From assembly GCA_021399435.1 (NCBI GenBank), contig JAJTUP010000008.1:186001-250000 (forward strand): DNA of 64,000 nt, read 5' to 3'. The stretch comes from Diaporthe sp. PMI_573 (Eukaryota; Ascomycota; Sordariomycetes; Diaporthales; Diaporthaceae). Position numbers and translations under genes: made by a program. Of the stretch, positions 11,442 to 21,094 are shown in pieces (the stretch's first letter is position 1; each line of letters begins with the position of its first letter). The notes beneath the pieces were generated by a model, which did no database searches, was not told the origin of the DNA, and saw nothing but the letters and a program-made list of their open reading frames with translations.

Positions 11442-14400
11442 AATTCAAGTGGTTCATATTCCTGCAGTTAGTTTTTAGATCCTTAATGACAGAAGAGACC
11501 AATAACTCCAGAGAAATGACCTCAGTATATATAGTTATCCAGCAGCTCACGGTTCCCAGGCTATGCTGTGTATCGTGTTCCTTATTTGAAGGTCCTAGGA
11601 GTTTAAAGGACATTGATGATTTCTGTTTATTGAATAAAATTTATGATTTAACGATCTTATGTTGAGCATTTTAAAATCCGAACACCTTATTTTTCTCGAG
11701 GACTCAATTCCAAGGACTAACCTGCGGCAATCAAAGATAGTCGTTACATTCTAGAATCTTGAAAAGCTTATTTAGAATGTGGTGTCTTTTTCTTCTTTTG
11801 CCCCCCCCCCTTTTTTTCTTTGCTTGCGCATGTTTCCATAGACGCGGGATTTATGTGAGATGCTATATATAAGGTATTATACCCTGGCGCAGACTGCTGC
11901 TCTGCTACCTGGGCCAAGTTGAGCTGCCTCTATTCGGAACAGCAACTGCTCCGACCTTTTCTGAGTTACCGCACCGTCTTTCCCCGAAGCCAAAGCCTCT
12001 TTCATATCTGTCTCAGTATCATAAACTTTCGAAAGCGTGTTCTGGTTTCTATAACCTCGAGCACACTCAGGTGGGAGCGTATCCAAGAGACAGATCAAAG
12101 TCCTCCTCGCGTGGGCCTCGTGCAGACGACGAAAATTTGTGCGCATTGTGTGGAAAAGATATTGGACAAGAATATTGATTCAATAGCTATTTTTGCCATG
12201 TATGCTGTTGGTCTGGACTGTGGGAAAGGTTTGGTCTGTCGATAATGGAAAGCTTTTACAGTCGATCTCAAATTCCGATTGATTGAGAAAATGAACATGG
12301 CAAAAGATGAAGTCCCATTATTTTTGCTTTTGCCTATAAGGACTTAATTTAAAATGATCACGTTTGCCCATACACGCTGGATTGATGTGATGCGCATTCT
12401 TGTCCTCTGTAATGACGAAGACGCGATACAGACAAAGTGGCTGACACGCACACGCAGGAATCCTCACCATGATATGCCGGTACCTGCTGGAGGACGACGA
12501 AAGTCTGCCAAAGCTTGCGGGAATAGCAAGACGGGTGGTCTCTGGCCCCTAGCGTAGACTAGATGCTAGAAGTATAGAAAGTACGAACAACCTCATTTGG
12601 CGAATAATTGCAGCACCATCCTGGCAGAGTTCTGAAAACGGTCAGGAGGGAAATCATTGGGTAAGTTTGAGCCTTTGTCGTTTTGTGCTGCTGATATGGG
12701 CTATGGTTTCAGCGAGGAACTTATTCCGAAGGGAGCGAAACGACTGGAGGGTAGCAGGAAGCAGTGTGCCAGGGTAGGGGAGGATTGGAACAAAAATCGA
12801 TGCTAGTGTGCAGATTAGAGAGTTTGTATAATCCAACAGAGGAATTGCCATTAGCCACACTTGACTCAAAGCTTCCACGATAATGCAGACGTGCTAGAGA
12901 TTAGAAATGACGCTGTAATATCGCTGAACTGTAGGGATCGAGTTATCGAAGAGGCGATTCAAAGGTGTTGATGTGGGTTAGCTCCGCCCAGCAGCACCCA
13001 GGAAAGTGTACGGAATTGACCACGCTCGGCCCCCGCTGGTCTTATGCAATACTTTCCACCTCAACCGTACAAATCTCAAGGCCCCTCCGCCAAACGGGAC
13101 CCAGTTTTCAGCCAGTCCCGACTTGACCAGGGCCTTCTTACGATCACCGAGGAACCTTTTCGCCCAGAACGCTTCGACTGGATACTTTGTTATCTCCCCA
13201 GGTACATTACTGGCGTTCTAAAACAAAGTATTAAAGCTTCCGAGTCTTCTTTATCGAGTGACTGGAGTGTTGTATCATTGTACTCCCACGCTAAATTGAC
13301 CCTCTATACCGACGCCGTTGTCGCCCTTGTCTTATCGCCTGCCTTGCTGCCTAAACTTATAGTTGTAGAGGACATTAGTCTACCTATTATCGTTCTGGTA
13401 TAGGCCTGGAAGATACTATCTTCGCCTATTGCAAACGTGGCTTCTTTACGAGGCTATCCCTTTGTTGCTGTAACCTTCTTTGGCGAGAGAACAAGTAGGA
13501 GGGGGTTTTAAACTGAGAGGTTATGATCTAGCCAGTACATTGTGTGTACGTCTGTCTTCTCAAGGGGAAGCTGCCTTATCTTTATCAGCGATTCGGCTGG
13601 CGCAAATAAGGCCGTACTGTGTGTAGATTGGGTAGGTACAATTCGAGGCTGTATAGTATTGTGGGGTCTTGTTTTCAAGTATCTTCAGTGCGTGCTTCTA
13701 GGCCGTCGCGAGAAGTTTAAGGGCAACCCACGAGACTTGGAAGGGAAGCCCTCCGAGCCAACTCCCACGAGAGCGTAGTCGTGTTTCACCACCGACATGA
13801 TATAAGGCGGTATTGAAGTGACGTCGGCCCGCCTGTCCGTTCTTGAACACCATTCTTATTCTTGACTTCTGCCCAGGCCCTCCTAAGGTCACAACTGCAT
13901 CAATAAATTGATTTTGTGGGCGTCCGGAGCGCCACTATTTCACAACTGACGGCCTGGGAGATTGTTAACTAAAAGATCCGGAAGTATAGAATTGTACTGC
14001 AATACAAACTTGACGTTCTAGCGATAACTAGGCTAACATATCTTTAGCCTGAGCGATCGCACCGACTATGTGCTACGTCGCCCGCTACTTTTCTATTCAT
14101 ACCACGATGCTGAATGGAAAGGCTTTCAATAGACTCAAACATATCGTATCTAGTATCAACCATGTTTCCTGATACACTCTCAAATATATCTCTTCTATCG
14201 TCCTGTCGCGTTCGTTGGATGTGCTGTCTGGGAAGAAAGGCGAGCCCCTGAGACGGCGTTCAGAATGAGTATATAGCTGCAATCTGCGCCAACCCCTATT
14301 TTCACAGAAGTATCAAATGTTCTCCGAAGTACGCAACGAAGTACACTGAGGCGGAAATACTGACTGTGTTACCTAACCAAGCCTGATATTGATCTATGAT

Positions 14401-14842
14401 ACTGTATGTGTGTTTACTGTATACTGTATAGCAACTGAACCTGCGGATCAAAGCCATTCCCTAGGATTGTGCATGGTACTTTGGATCCCTCTTTACAAAA
14501 GTCCGCGGCGCACATGAGGCAGGATTCCATTCTGATCTCTTCCTTCTTTGCAAGGATTGCGCGATCATGGTTGTCACCACCTGAAATTATTCACTGCCCA
14601 ATTGGTAATCATACTTGACTGTCGTGTGAGCCTGCCCCTTCTTTAAATGTCACCAGGTTCTGTTTAGAACTCTGCATACGTAGGATGTCGAAAAGGATTA
14701 GGATCAAAAAGTACGGTACTTTGGTGTGAGACATGAAGTAGGGGTTTTCTACTTCATTATTTTCCTTGCACGTAATTTCCCTATTCGTTGACATCTCCTT
14801 TAGCTACTAACGTTAATGATATTTCATTGAAAGCATTATGCT
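11442..14842. other. Long region without a supported gene
   Basis: Short frames only, the best about 119 codons at 13044-13403 on the plus strand, without a recognised domain. A homopolymer tract (C10 followed by a T run) lies at 11801-11817. Base composition drifts but no element ends, long repeats or RNA genes were recognised. Confidence 0.4.
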
Positions 14843-15685
14843 ATGCCGATGGAAACCCGTACATCGCTGTCCTCGTCCGATCTTCACAAAGGTCAACTGT
14901 ACTGTGTCTGGAGTTTTACCAGGACGGCTGAACGGTGGTTTGAAAAGGAATTATCAAGACAATCCAAGCTGCAAGAACCTAGAGCAGTCAGTCGGCGCCG
15001 ACAACCCTCCCGAGCAGCGAAGGATAAGCTTAAGACGGGTGACTATACCCTATCTACCAACTTGGTAGACCCGGCCATCGCTCACGCTCTCACCTCGAGC
15101 ACAGTGAACGGAACCAGCGTTCGACACCATTTAGAAATCAGCACAGAGCTAGGGGTAGAGAGGCCTGATCTTGCCCTGAGACGTTTTCAAACACTGTTGA
15201 GCAGGCTTATCTGGACTAAAGCCGAGGAATTGGAGTCCCGTCGTGCACAGGATACTATGGAATGCATTTGCACCCTGGCTGGCAAGGATCTAGACTGCAT
15301 GGACGGCAATAACTGCGGTCACGGGCTTGTCAACCAGTGGATTCGGTGGATTCCTCGGGGGCGGAAGCAACAGATCAGGTCTGAGATGGTTGACTTTTTC
15401 TCGTCTGAGGCAGGCGATCATTACTTCCGCCACCTCCCTAATCAGACAAAGGCCAAGGGAGTTACATTGAAGAATGAAACGCTAAGGAGACTTCAGAGAC
15501 TAGAATCTACTGACGGTCGAGGAGCGATGCCGGAGGCCGAGATGAGGGAAAGCCCAGCACTGGGCGGATGGCCCGGAACGGTGGGCTTCTTGCGGGAAAG
15601 CATTGCGCAGCAGATGGTTGAGCTACTTGGTCTTGCTTTTGCAGTCGATGGATGCCTGGGCAGCTTGCATATATTGATGGTGTAG
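14843..15685 (+). CDS. Hypothetical protein, 280 aa
   Basis: One uninterrupted frame from an ATG at 14843; a second ATG five bases upstream is in another frame. The product is hydrophilic, basic in its first 70 residues (SRRRQPSRAAKDKLK) and contains a cysteine cluster in the middle (MECICTLAGKDLDCMDGNNC). It ends in a hydrophobic tail (VELLGLAFAVDGCLGSLHIL) that might be a helix but is a weak membrane anchor. No conserved domain is recognised. It is isolated from other genes by more than 1 kb on each side. It could be an orphan gene or the intact part of a larger multi-exon gene. Support is length plus protein-like composition only. Confidence 0.4.
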   Translation: MPMETRTSLSSSDLHKGQLYCVWSFTRTAERWFEKELSRQSKLQEPRAVSRRRQPSRAAKDKLKTGDYTLSTNLVDPAIAHALTSSTVNGTSVRHHLEISTELGVERPDLALRRFQTLLSRLIWTKAEELESRRAQDTMECICTLAGKDLDCMDGNNCGHGLVNQWIRWIPRGRKQQIRSEMVDFFSSEAGDHYFRHLPNQTKAKGVTLKNETLRRLQRLESTDGRGAMPEAEMRESPALGGWPGTVGFLRESIAQQMVELLGLAFAVDGCLGSLHILMV

Positions 15686-17000
15686 AATTATGCCTAGAGC
15701 AGATGCAAATCAGACCAAGTTCCATTCCTCTAGAGAATTGTATCACATCAGCATGCATGGGAGAGCTCCTTGGAAGGCATTGCATATAGTCGAGGCAGCA
15801 GAATGAACCATAATGGGCGGCGAAGTGTGGTCAAATGGGAGGCTCTGATGACTACAGCCATGATTCGTCTAACCCCTTGTAACGGTCCAGGGGCGGCTCG
15901 ATCCTGAATCTTGCTGTACTGTATCTATGCAACAGATATTGACCAGGATGAAATACCTTTAAGAAGTACGCCATCACTTAAACAATTGTACCTCCAAGCA
16001 ATGTGCGGAGATCTGCTTAAGCAAGTTGGCCGGTGCAATTGAAGTAGGTTTCGCGTAGGCAGAATTCCGTGCATGCAGAGTTCGGCGCACGCAAAGTTCA
16101 GCGTATAGAGACCTGCTCCCGACGCAGTCGTCTCAAGCATGCTAGCTCAGGGCGATATCTGAGTATGCCGACCGTCTTGAGCAACCAGCTGCGAAAGCAG
16201 GGCCTCACACGCGAACTACTTCTAACGCCAATTATCCTGCACTGAATTCCGCAGAGGAAGCTCCACTAAGGCAGTGCCCCTTTCCCCTATAGCGTACAGA
16301 GCGGAGGATCTTACAATCTATAGAGGGCCACAAAAGTTCCGAGGAGTTTCCGAACCCCGAAACCTCCTTGTGTTCATGACTCATCGCGCTTGGTTCTGAA
16401 CATGTAGTTATCGTAACTCAAACGTCATTGACATCATGATTTTACCTACCCCGCAGTCTGACTTGTGAATATAACTATCCTCCTGTCAAGATCTTCTCAA
16501 TACAATTATTCCGTTCCCTTATTCCAATACGAATACTCTCCAACGTTCTGACTTGACGATGCTGTCCCTCCCAACTCAATTTCGCTGCTGCGACTGCAAG
16601 CGTAATTTTAAAACGGACGGCGGACTCTCAGCCCTATCAGGTTAGACCATTGGAGCTCCAGGAGCTGGTTGCCAATCAATCCAATCCAGTCCAAATCTTC
16701 GAGAAACCCAAATCCAGTCCAGCCATTTTCCGACAAATCCAATCCAATCCAAATTGCCTCCAATCCAATAACATCACTGCAGCTGATCAGGCGAGCAAAC
16801 GCAGAGCAGGGTCAGTGACATATTACTAGTTACACCTAATCGAAATAGTTGCCTATTGTAGTGATCTTGAACGCTACTCTCTGAAGTGAACACTCCTAGG
16901 GAAGCTGTTAGGTCAAGATTAAGTGACAAATGCCGCTGTTGGAATATCTGTATCAAGAGGCAAAATAGCCAAACAGACGAAGTTTAATCAATCAATGAAT
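15686..17000. other. Intergenic region with a CCAATCC-rich repeat
   Basis: No supported gene. A plus-strand ATG at 16559 opens a short frame with a CRCCDCK-like cysteine cluster (FRCCDCKRNF), but it stops quickly. The main feature is the pyrimidine-skewed repeat at 16671-16769, listed separately. Confidence 0.4.
16671..16769. repeat. Degenerate CCAATCCA / CCAGTCCA short tandem repeat
   Basis: About 100 bases are built from CCAATCC, CCAGTCC and CCAAATC units (GGATTGG on the other strand), with irregular spacers. It is strongly strand-asymmetric. It may be a simple repeat or part of a degenerate transposon terminus; no ORF crosses it. Confidence 0.6.
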
Positions 17001-18337
17001 TCAGGATGAACGACTAGGCACATTTGTAGAAAGTTCTATCATGCCTTCAGGTCCCTGATCCTTGCTAACAATTGAGTTCAGCCGGATGTGCCATTTGTTC
17101 GAACGCATGCTCAGTCTGGAGTCCCATGCTGCCCTACAGACCCTTCTCAACGTTGTGAAATAAATAATGCTGTTCCAGAAGCCTTGCAAAGGGAGGACCA
17201 TCGCCGACAAGATATTAGAGGGTAGCTAACTTCCCCCACAGACAGAAGGCTATATACACGATTTGCGCTGGAAGGCACCCATGTAATAAGCAACGAGGCA
17301 GCGAAGAGAGCGGCACATTGTGTATACGCCCATGTGGTACTATCTAACCCTCCTAGACCTAAGCGACTATCGCTGGCTCGCATAGATGATGGTCTGAGGG
17401 CTTGGCTTTCTTGGTCAGGCGGCAGACCGGATATCGTGATGGAATACTGGTCTTCCCTTGCAGCTGTGTCGAGTGGTGGAAGACTGTTGCATGCCGAGCT
17501 CCCAAAGGATCCTCGGCCCTGCTGAATACTGCTGGAAATCTGGACTTCGGTCGTTTTAATTCCACTGAAAGGCATGTTGTTCCGCGTGTTGAGATACTTA
17601 TCCCGAGAATACAAACTTCTGATCTCTCTACGCTTCTTAAAAATCATGTTGCCAACCAGGATATATATGACAATCGTCGTCAACATAGCTATCCAGATAG
17701 GGGCATAGAATGTCGTGACTCGTAGGGTTGCCCAGTCGGTCGAGATCCAGCACCAAAGCTAATAAATCATTTTTAGCTTTCCAATACTAAGAAAGAGCAA
17801 TGAAAAGCTTACAGTAGCATTTCCATATATTCTCCCACGATCTTTGGAACCAATAAATAGACAGGCGAAGGCCGGCACAAATGGTAGTCCGTAGCAGATG
17901 ATGAAATATTTCCAACTCAATCTCGTCAACGATGCAGCATTGTATTGACGGAAAAATGCAAGATAGACGTTGATAGCCATGGCCAAGGACCAAAGCACAT
18001 CTGCAGGCATGAAACTACCGTACTCGATGTGTTAGCTTGTTGCTACTCGATTTCAAGGCGGAGATATTTACGCCTGTTGGAGGAAGGCTTGAACTTGGCA
18101 GAGTGCACTGTTGCGTCCGGCTCTGATTCCTGCCACACCGAAGAGATGTGCAACATTGGATAGGACATTGCTAAACGAGGCATAGAATATGAGTGTCGTT
18201 GACAGCTTCCGGAAGGATTTTATGCTCAAGAAGGTAGTGATAATGAGTGTAGTTCCGATGAGGGAAAGGACGGCACTAGTTTTCTCGATGATGACGAGGA
18301 TATGTATCTGGGAGTCCGTCAAATGATTTTGGCCCAT
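17001..18337 (-). CDS. cAMP-receptor-like seven-TM GPCR (fungal GprH/CAR-like), with an apparent frameshift
   Basis: Three exons are clear on the minus strand: 18072-18337, 17813-18014 and 17758 downward. Introns are 18015-18071 (57 bp) and 17759-17812 (54 bp), both GT-AG and phase-consistent. ATG at 18337. The seven-TM layout matches the fungal branch of the Dictyostelium cAMP-receptor/Git3-like families: TM1 near VLSLIGTTLIITTFLSI, the TM2 block LSTTLIFYASFSNVLSNVA, FMPADVLWSLAMAINVYLAFF (residues split over intron 1), the NATLWCWISTDW loop before TM5, a long third loop, then TTWAYTQCAALFAASLLITWVPSSANRVYSLL for TM6. The C-terminal block MVLPLQGFWNSIIYF is in another frame: reading must shift by one base at the GGG (CCC on the coding strand) at 17220-17222, as if one C were missing. 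About 408 residues result. It is either a recent pseudogene or a sequencing error. Role: plasma-membrane nutrient or cAMP-type sensing, by family. Confidence 0.8.
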
Positions 18338-18540
18338 CGTGCAGTTTCGACAGAAGAGATGTGAGCAAAATTTGCGGAAAGGGTGGGGATGCGATATTGG
18401 CCGTACCTTATAAAGCGAGAAATAAAGTTCAGTCTCTCCGCATATTCCCTTGGCACAGACCCAGTCAAACCTTGAGCCCTGTGGTTCTCTCCAGTATTCG
18501 ACAGCGGTCTGAGCTCCACTCACGACTTTCAATGTTGTAT
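18338..18540. other. Short spacer between the GPCR gene and the transposon nest
   Basis: This contains the upstream region of the minus-strand GPCR gene. The same frame stays open upstream to 18532, but the family alignment supports the ATG at 18337. No other element is seen. Confidence 0.4.
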
Positions 18541-18552
18541 AACGTGCGTGAT

Positions 18553-18583
18553 AAGCGAGTCAGCCAGACAAGCGAGTCAGCCA
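18553..18583. repeat. 14-bp direct repeat near the DDE transposon end
   Basis: The sequence AAGCGAGTCAGCCA occurs twice, at 18553-18566 and 18570-18583, separated by three bases. It lies just past the transposase stop and probably belongs to the terminal or subterminal region of the element, where transposase binding sites are often repeated. Confidence 0.65.
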
Positions 18584-18630
18584 CTTTCCACCACCCTACT
18601 ACAACTACCCTTAATTACACAACCACAACA

Positions 18631-19191
18631 CTAGGAAACTACAATAACTGAATCGCAAACAGATGAATCAGAGGATTCTGCAGCCTCCTTGCACGTGCGT
18701 GCATTATGGCCTGGCTTGCCGCATACGCCACAGCACCGAATCTTCGTACGAGCCTCCCCTGCACCACTACCATCTTGTTGCGTTTCCTGGATTCCTTGCC
18801 CACCCACGTCCTTCTGATCTAGTAAATCCAGTGCTTCTTGTACGGTAAGTGATCCTCCAAGCCGTACACGTGTTTTTTTGGCTCTCCGTCTCTTACTAAG
18901 CCCCTCATTGGCCTTGCGTAATGCGGAAACCTCGCTACGTAAAAGAGCCACTTCGTGCATTACAGCCATCGTACCTTTAGCTAGAAGGTCCACAGCAGCT
19001 AGCATAGGCGTTGGAGAGCTACCCTGGTGGTTGGATATCCGGGTTTTAATAAGCTCTGACTGCGAGGTGGCTTCTCGAGTATTGTGTGGTGTTTGTGAGA
19101 CCCAAGGTAGTGCTGTACCTGGCCTTGAGCCTGGGGGTGTTGGGGTGTTGATACGTATATCCAGCTTAGATATCACCCTCTCTGGTATAAG
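18631..19191 (-). pseudogene. DDE transposase C-terminal tail (truncated)
   Basis: About 185 codons remain, starting with GLIPERVISKLDIRINTPTPP-like sequence, the segment that in intact CENP-B-type fungal transposases follows the last DDE motif. Next come a region ending in SPTPMLAAVDLLAKG, a coiled-coil-like MHEVALLRSEVSALRKANE, the basic block SKRRRAKKTR, and a C-terminal CCHC-type knuckle (CGVCGKPGHNARTC). None of the catalytic aspartates are present. There is no genuine start codon: the frame opens because upstream sequence is replaced by foreign DNA at 19192. The frame itself has no stops, so decay by point mutation is limited here. Confidence 0.8.
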
Positions 19192-19221
19192 TCCGCAATT
19201 CCATTGCTGCCTCCAAGCCCT
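19192..19221 (-). repeat. 30-bp island identical to the LINE at 23415-23444 (inverted)
   Basis: The reverse complement of these 30 bases equals LINE positions 23415-23444 without mismatch; bases just outside differ on both sides. In the LINE it encodes part of the segment between reverse transcriptase and RNase H. Here it abuts the DDE transposase remnant exactly. Sequence beyond 19222 shows only weak similarity to the preceding LINE sequence. Confidence 0.85.
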
Positions 19222-19794
19222 ACAGTGCCGCAGAAATTATGGCACGTGTTGTCAGGCACGACTATCGCACGCACCAACTGGTGGCACGAGCTTAATTTTT
19301 CTACAGCGTATTCGCACAGTGACGTGAGACACCGAGAACTAGCCAATCATGCTCTCATTTTAGAATCCCCAAAACATCTGCGATCTCGATCCCCGTCGTC
19401 ACTCCCGCCCTGTCTACCTTCGCATTTAGTGGTTTTCTCCTAACGCTGCGAGGACAACACTTTAACACTGCTGACGGTGTTAGGAACATCACATCCTACT
19501 GATTATTCACTGATGGACAGTATTATTCTATACCGACTTGAGATCCTCCCGCAAAAACACAGGTATCAAGTTTTGGGCGCGTCTCCAGAGCCATGACAAA
19601 TTTGACAGTGGTAGTTGTCTTTAAGCCCTGTTCCACCACAACGTTGGCAAGCGGATGACGCACCCCGTGATCCTACACAGGGGCACCCATTTCGCCTTTT
19701 ACTGACAAACACATTCAATTTTCGTTGTTGATCTACCTTTTTATCTTTTGGGGATATCTGGTAACCGCTTGGCGGAAAATTTGGCCTGGTAGCG
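19222..19794. other. Spacer before the LINE; possible LINE 5' region and a cysteine-rich minus-strand frame
   Basis: The upstream part may include the LINE 5' UTR, whose start I cannot fix. A minus-strand frame (19566-19829, overlapping the LINE start) ends with three CxxCxGxG-like repeats: CPCVGSRG, CQRCGGTG and CQICHGSG, the pattern of DnaJ-type zinc fingers. It has no recognisable J-domain or other homology, and its apparent start lies inside the LINE, so it is recorded as a curiosity, not a gene. Confidence 0.35.
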
Positions 19795-21093
19795 ATGTCT
19801 GGCGAGGTCAACCCCTCGTCATACGTCATGGGCCGCCAATCTGACGTTTCGGGAGGGGGATGTCACCGCCCCCAGCGAAAGAGAGCCAGAACGACGAGGG
19901 CAATTGAAGCGGAGCAACAGGAGTGTAATATCGAATGGGAGGAGGAGAACAGCGAAGGAACGTCGAGTAATACTAGAACGAAGAAGAGAACTACGCCTAA
20001 GGCGGCCGACAGAATGCTCGAGGCGATCCAAGGCCTGAAGCAACTTCTGGAACAAGACTTCAATAGGAAAATAGAAATCCTGAAGGCAGAGTTCCAGCTT
20101 GAGTTCACAAAGCTTCGAGACCGTATGGCCGAGGAGGTCGCCAAGACGACAGCCCAGATGGCACAAGAACTCTCGCAAGCTCGAGAGGAGCTTTCCCAAG
20201 TCCGCAACGAGTTAGAGTGCACCCGGCTCCAGCTGGACACCGCGGTGGGCGCTCAAGGAGCTTCGCCGGCCACCCGGTCATACGCCGAAGCCGCCAGTAT
20301 GACAACGGTTAGCCCGACCTCTCCGACTTCCTCTCCAGTTCAGGAGGCCAGCCCGGACCCAATCTTTTGCACGATCGACATATCCAGGGTGCCTGAGGAT
20401 CATGCCGCAGGAGCCACACCAACAGCGCTACGTAAGGCCATCGAACAAGAAATGAGAGCGTCCGGTACCCAACCCAGTTGGCGGTGTGTTGCGGTGACCC
20501 GGGACGCAAGAAATACCAACCGCATGAGGGTTGGAGCTAGGAACGAGGAAGAACTTAAGCGGATTAAGGATATTGTCGAGGCCAGGAAGGTGCCGGGCAC
20601 GAGGGTCCTTCGTGACCAATTGTACCCAGTCAAGGTCGACAGCATTAACCGTACCGCCGTGCTCGACCAGGAAGGCACGATCCTTCCTGGAGCACTGGAA
20701 GCCCTGGGTCAGGAGAACGAAGTTTAGATTGCTAAAATTGCATGGTTAAGTCGTAAAGATATTCCAAAGCTATACGGATCCATGGTGGTATACCTCACTA
20801 AAATCAGCGATGCTAGGAGACTACTACAGGAACGCTACTTCCACGCAGCGGGCGAGTCGGGTTCCACCAGCTTCTTCGAAAGGCGAATCGGACCGATGCA
20901 ATGCTACAACTGCCAAGAGCTCGGCCATAAAGCATTCTCATGCAGCAAGAACAGGGTATGTGCAAGGTGCGCTGCCGAAGGCCACCATCATAGGGAGTGC
21001 CAGACGCAGGTACCCAAGTGCGTACCATGTGGAGGACCACACGAGTCCTTTAGCAGAAACTGCCCGAAACTCCACCCTCCCCGGCGTGAGTAA
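19795..21093 (+). pseudogene. LINE ORF1 (gag-like), one in-frame stop
   Basis: One frame of 432 codons, interrupted by TAG at 20725-20727. Before the stop: a basic N terminus (PQRKRARTTR), a long acidic/heptad region around residues 75-150 (coiled coil: EEVAKTTAQMAQELSQAREE and following), a Ser/Thr/Pro linker, then an RRM-like or gag-like fold region. After the stop, the frame resumes in phase with [20 protein letters not shown] and runs into three zinc knuckles: [28 protein letters not shown] and a third, CVPCGGPH...C. This is the chaperone/RNA-binding protein of Tad1-like elements. The single stop would remove the knuckles, so the copy is probably inactive. The start ATG is inferred; 19795 is the first in frame. 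Confidence 0.85.
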
Positions 21094-21094
21094 G

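Larger units (their letters stand above)
18541..19191 (-). mobile_element. 3' end of a CENP-B/pogo-type DDE transposon (truncated)
   Basis: The minus strand encodes the C-terminal tail typical of fungal Tc1/pogo (Fot-like) DDE transposases, and downstream of its stop codon lies a terminus-like segment with a 14-bp direct repeat (18553-18566 and 18570-18583, three bases apart). Sequence homologous to the transposase begins exactly at 19191, next to a 30-bp LINE-identical island, so the N-terminal HTH and the DDE catalytic core are absent. No terminal inverted repeat partner is visible in the window. The element is a dead remnant. Confidence 0.7.
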
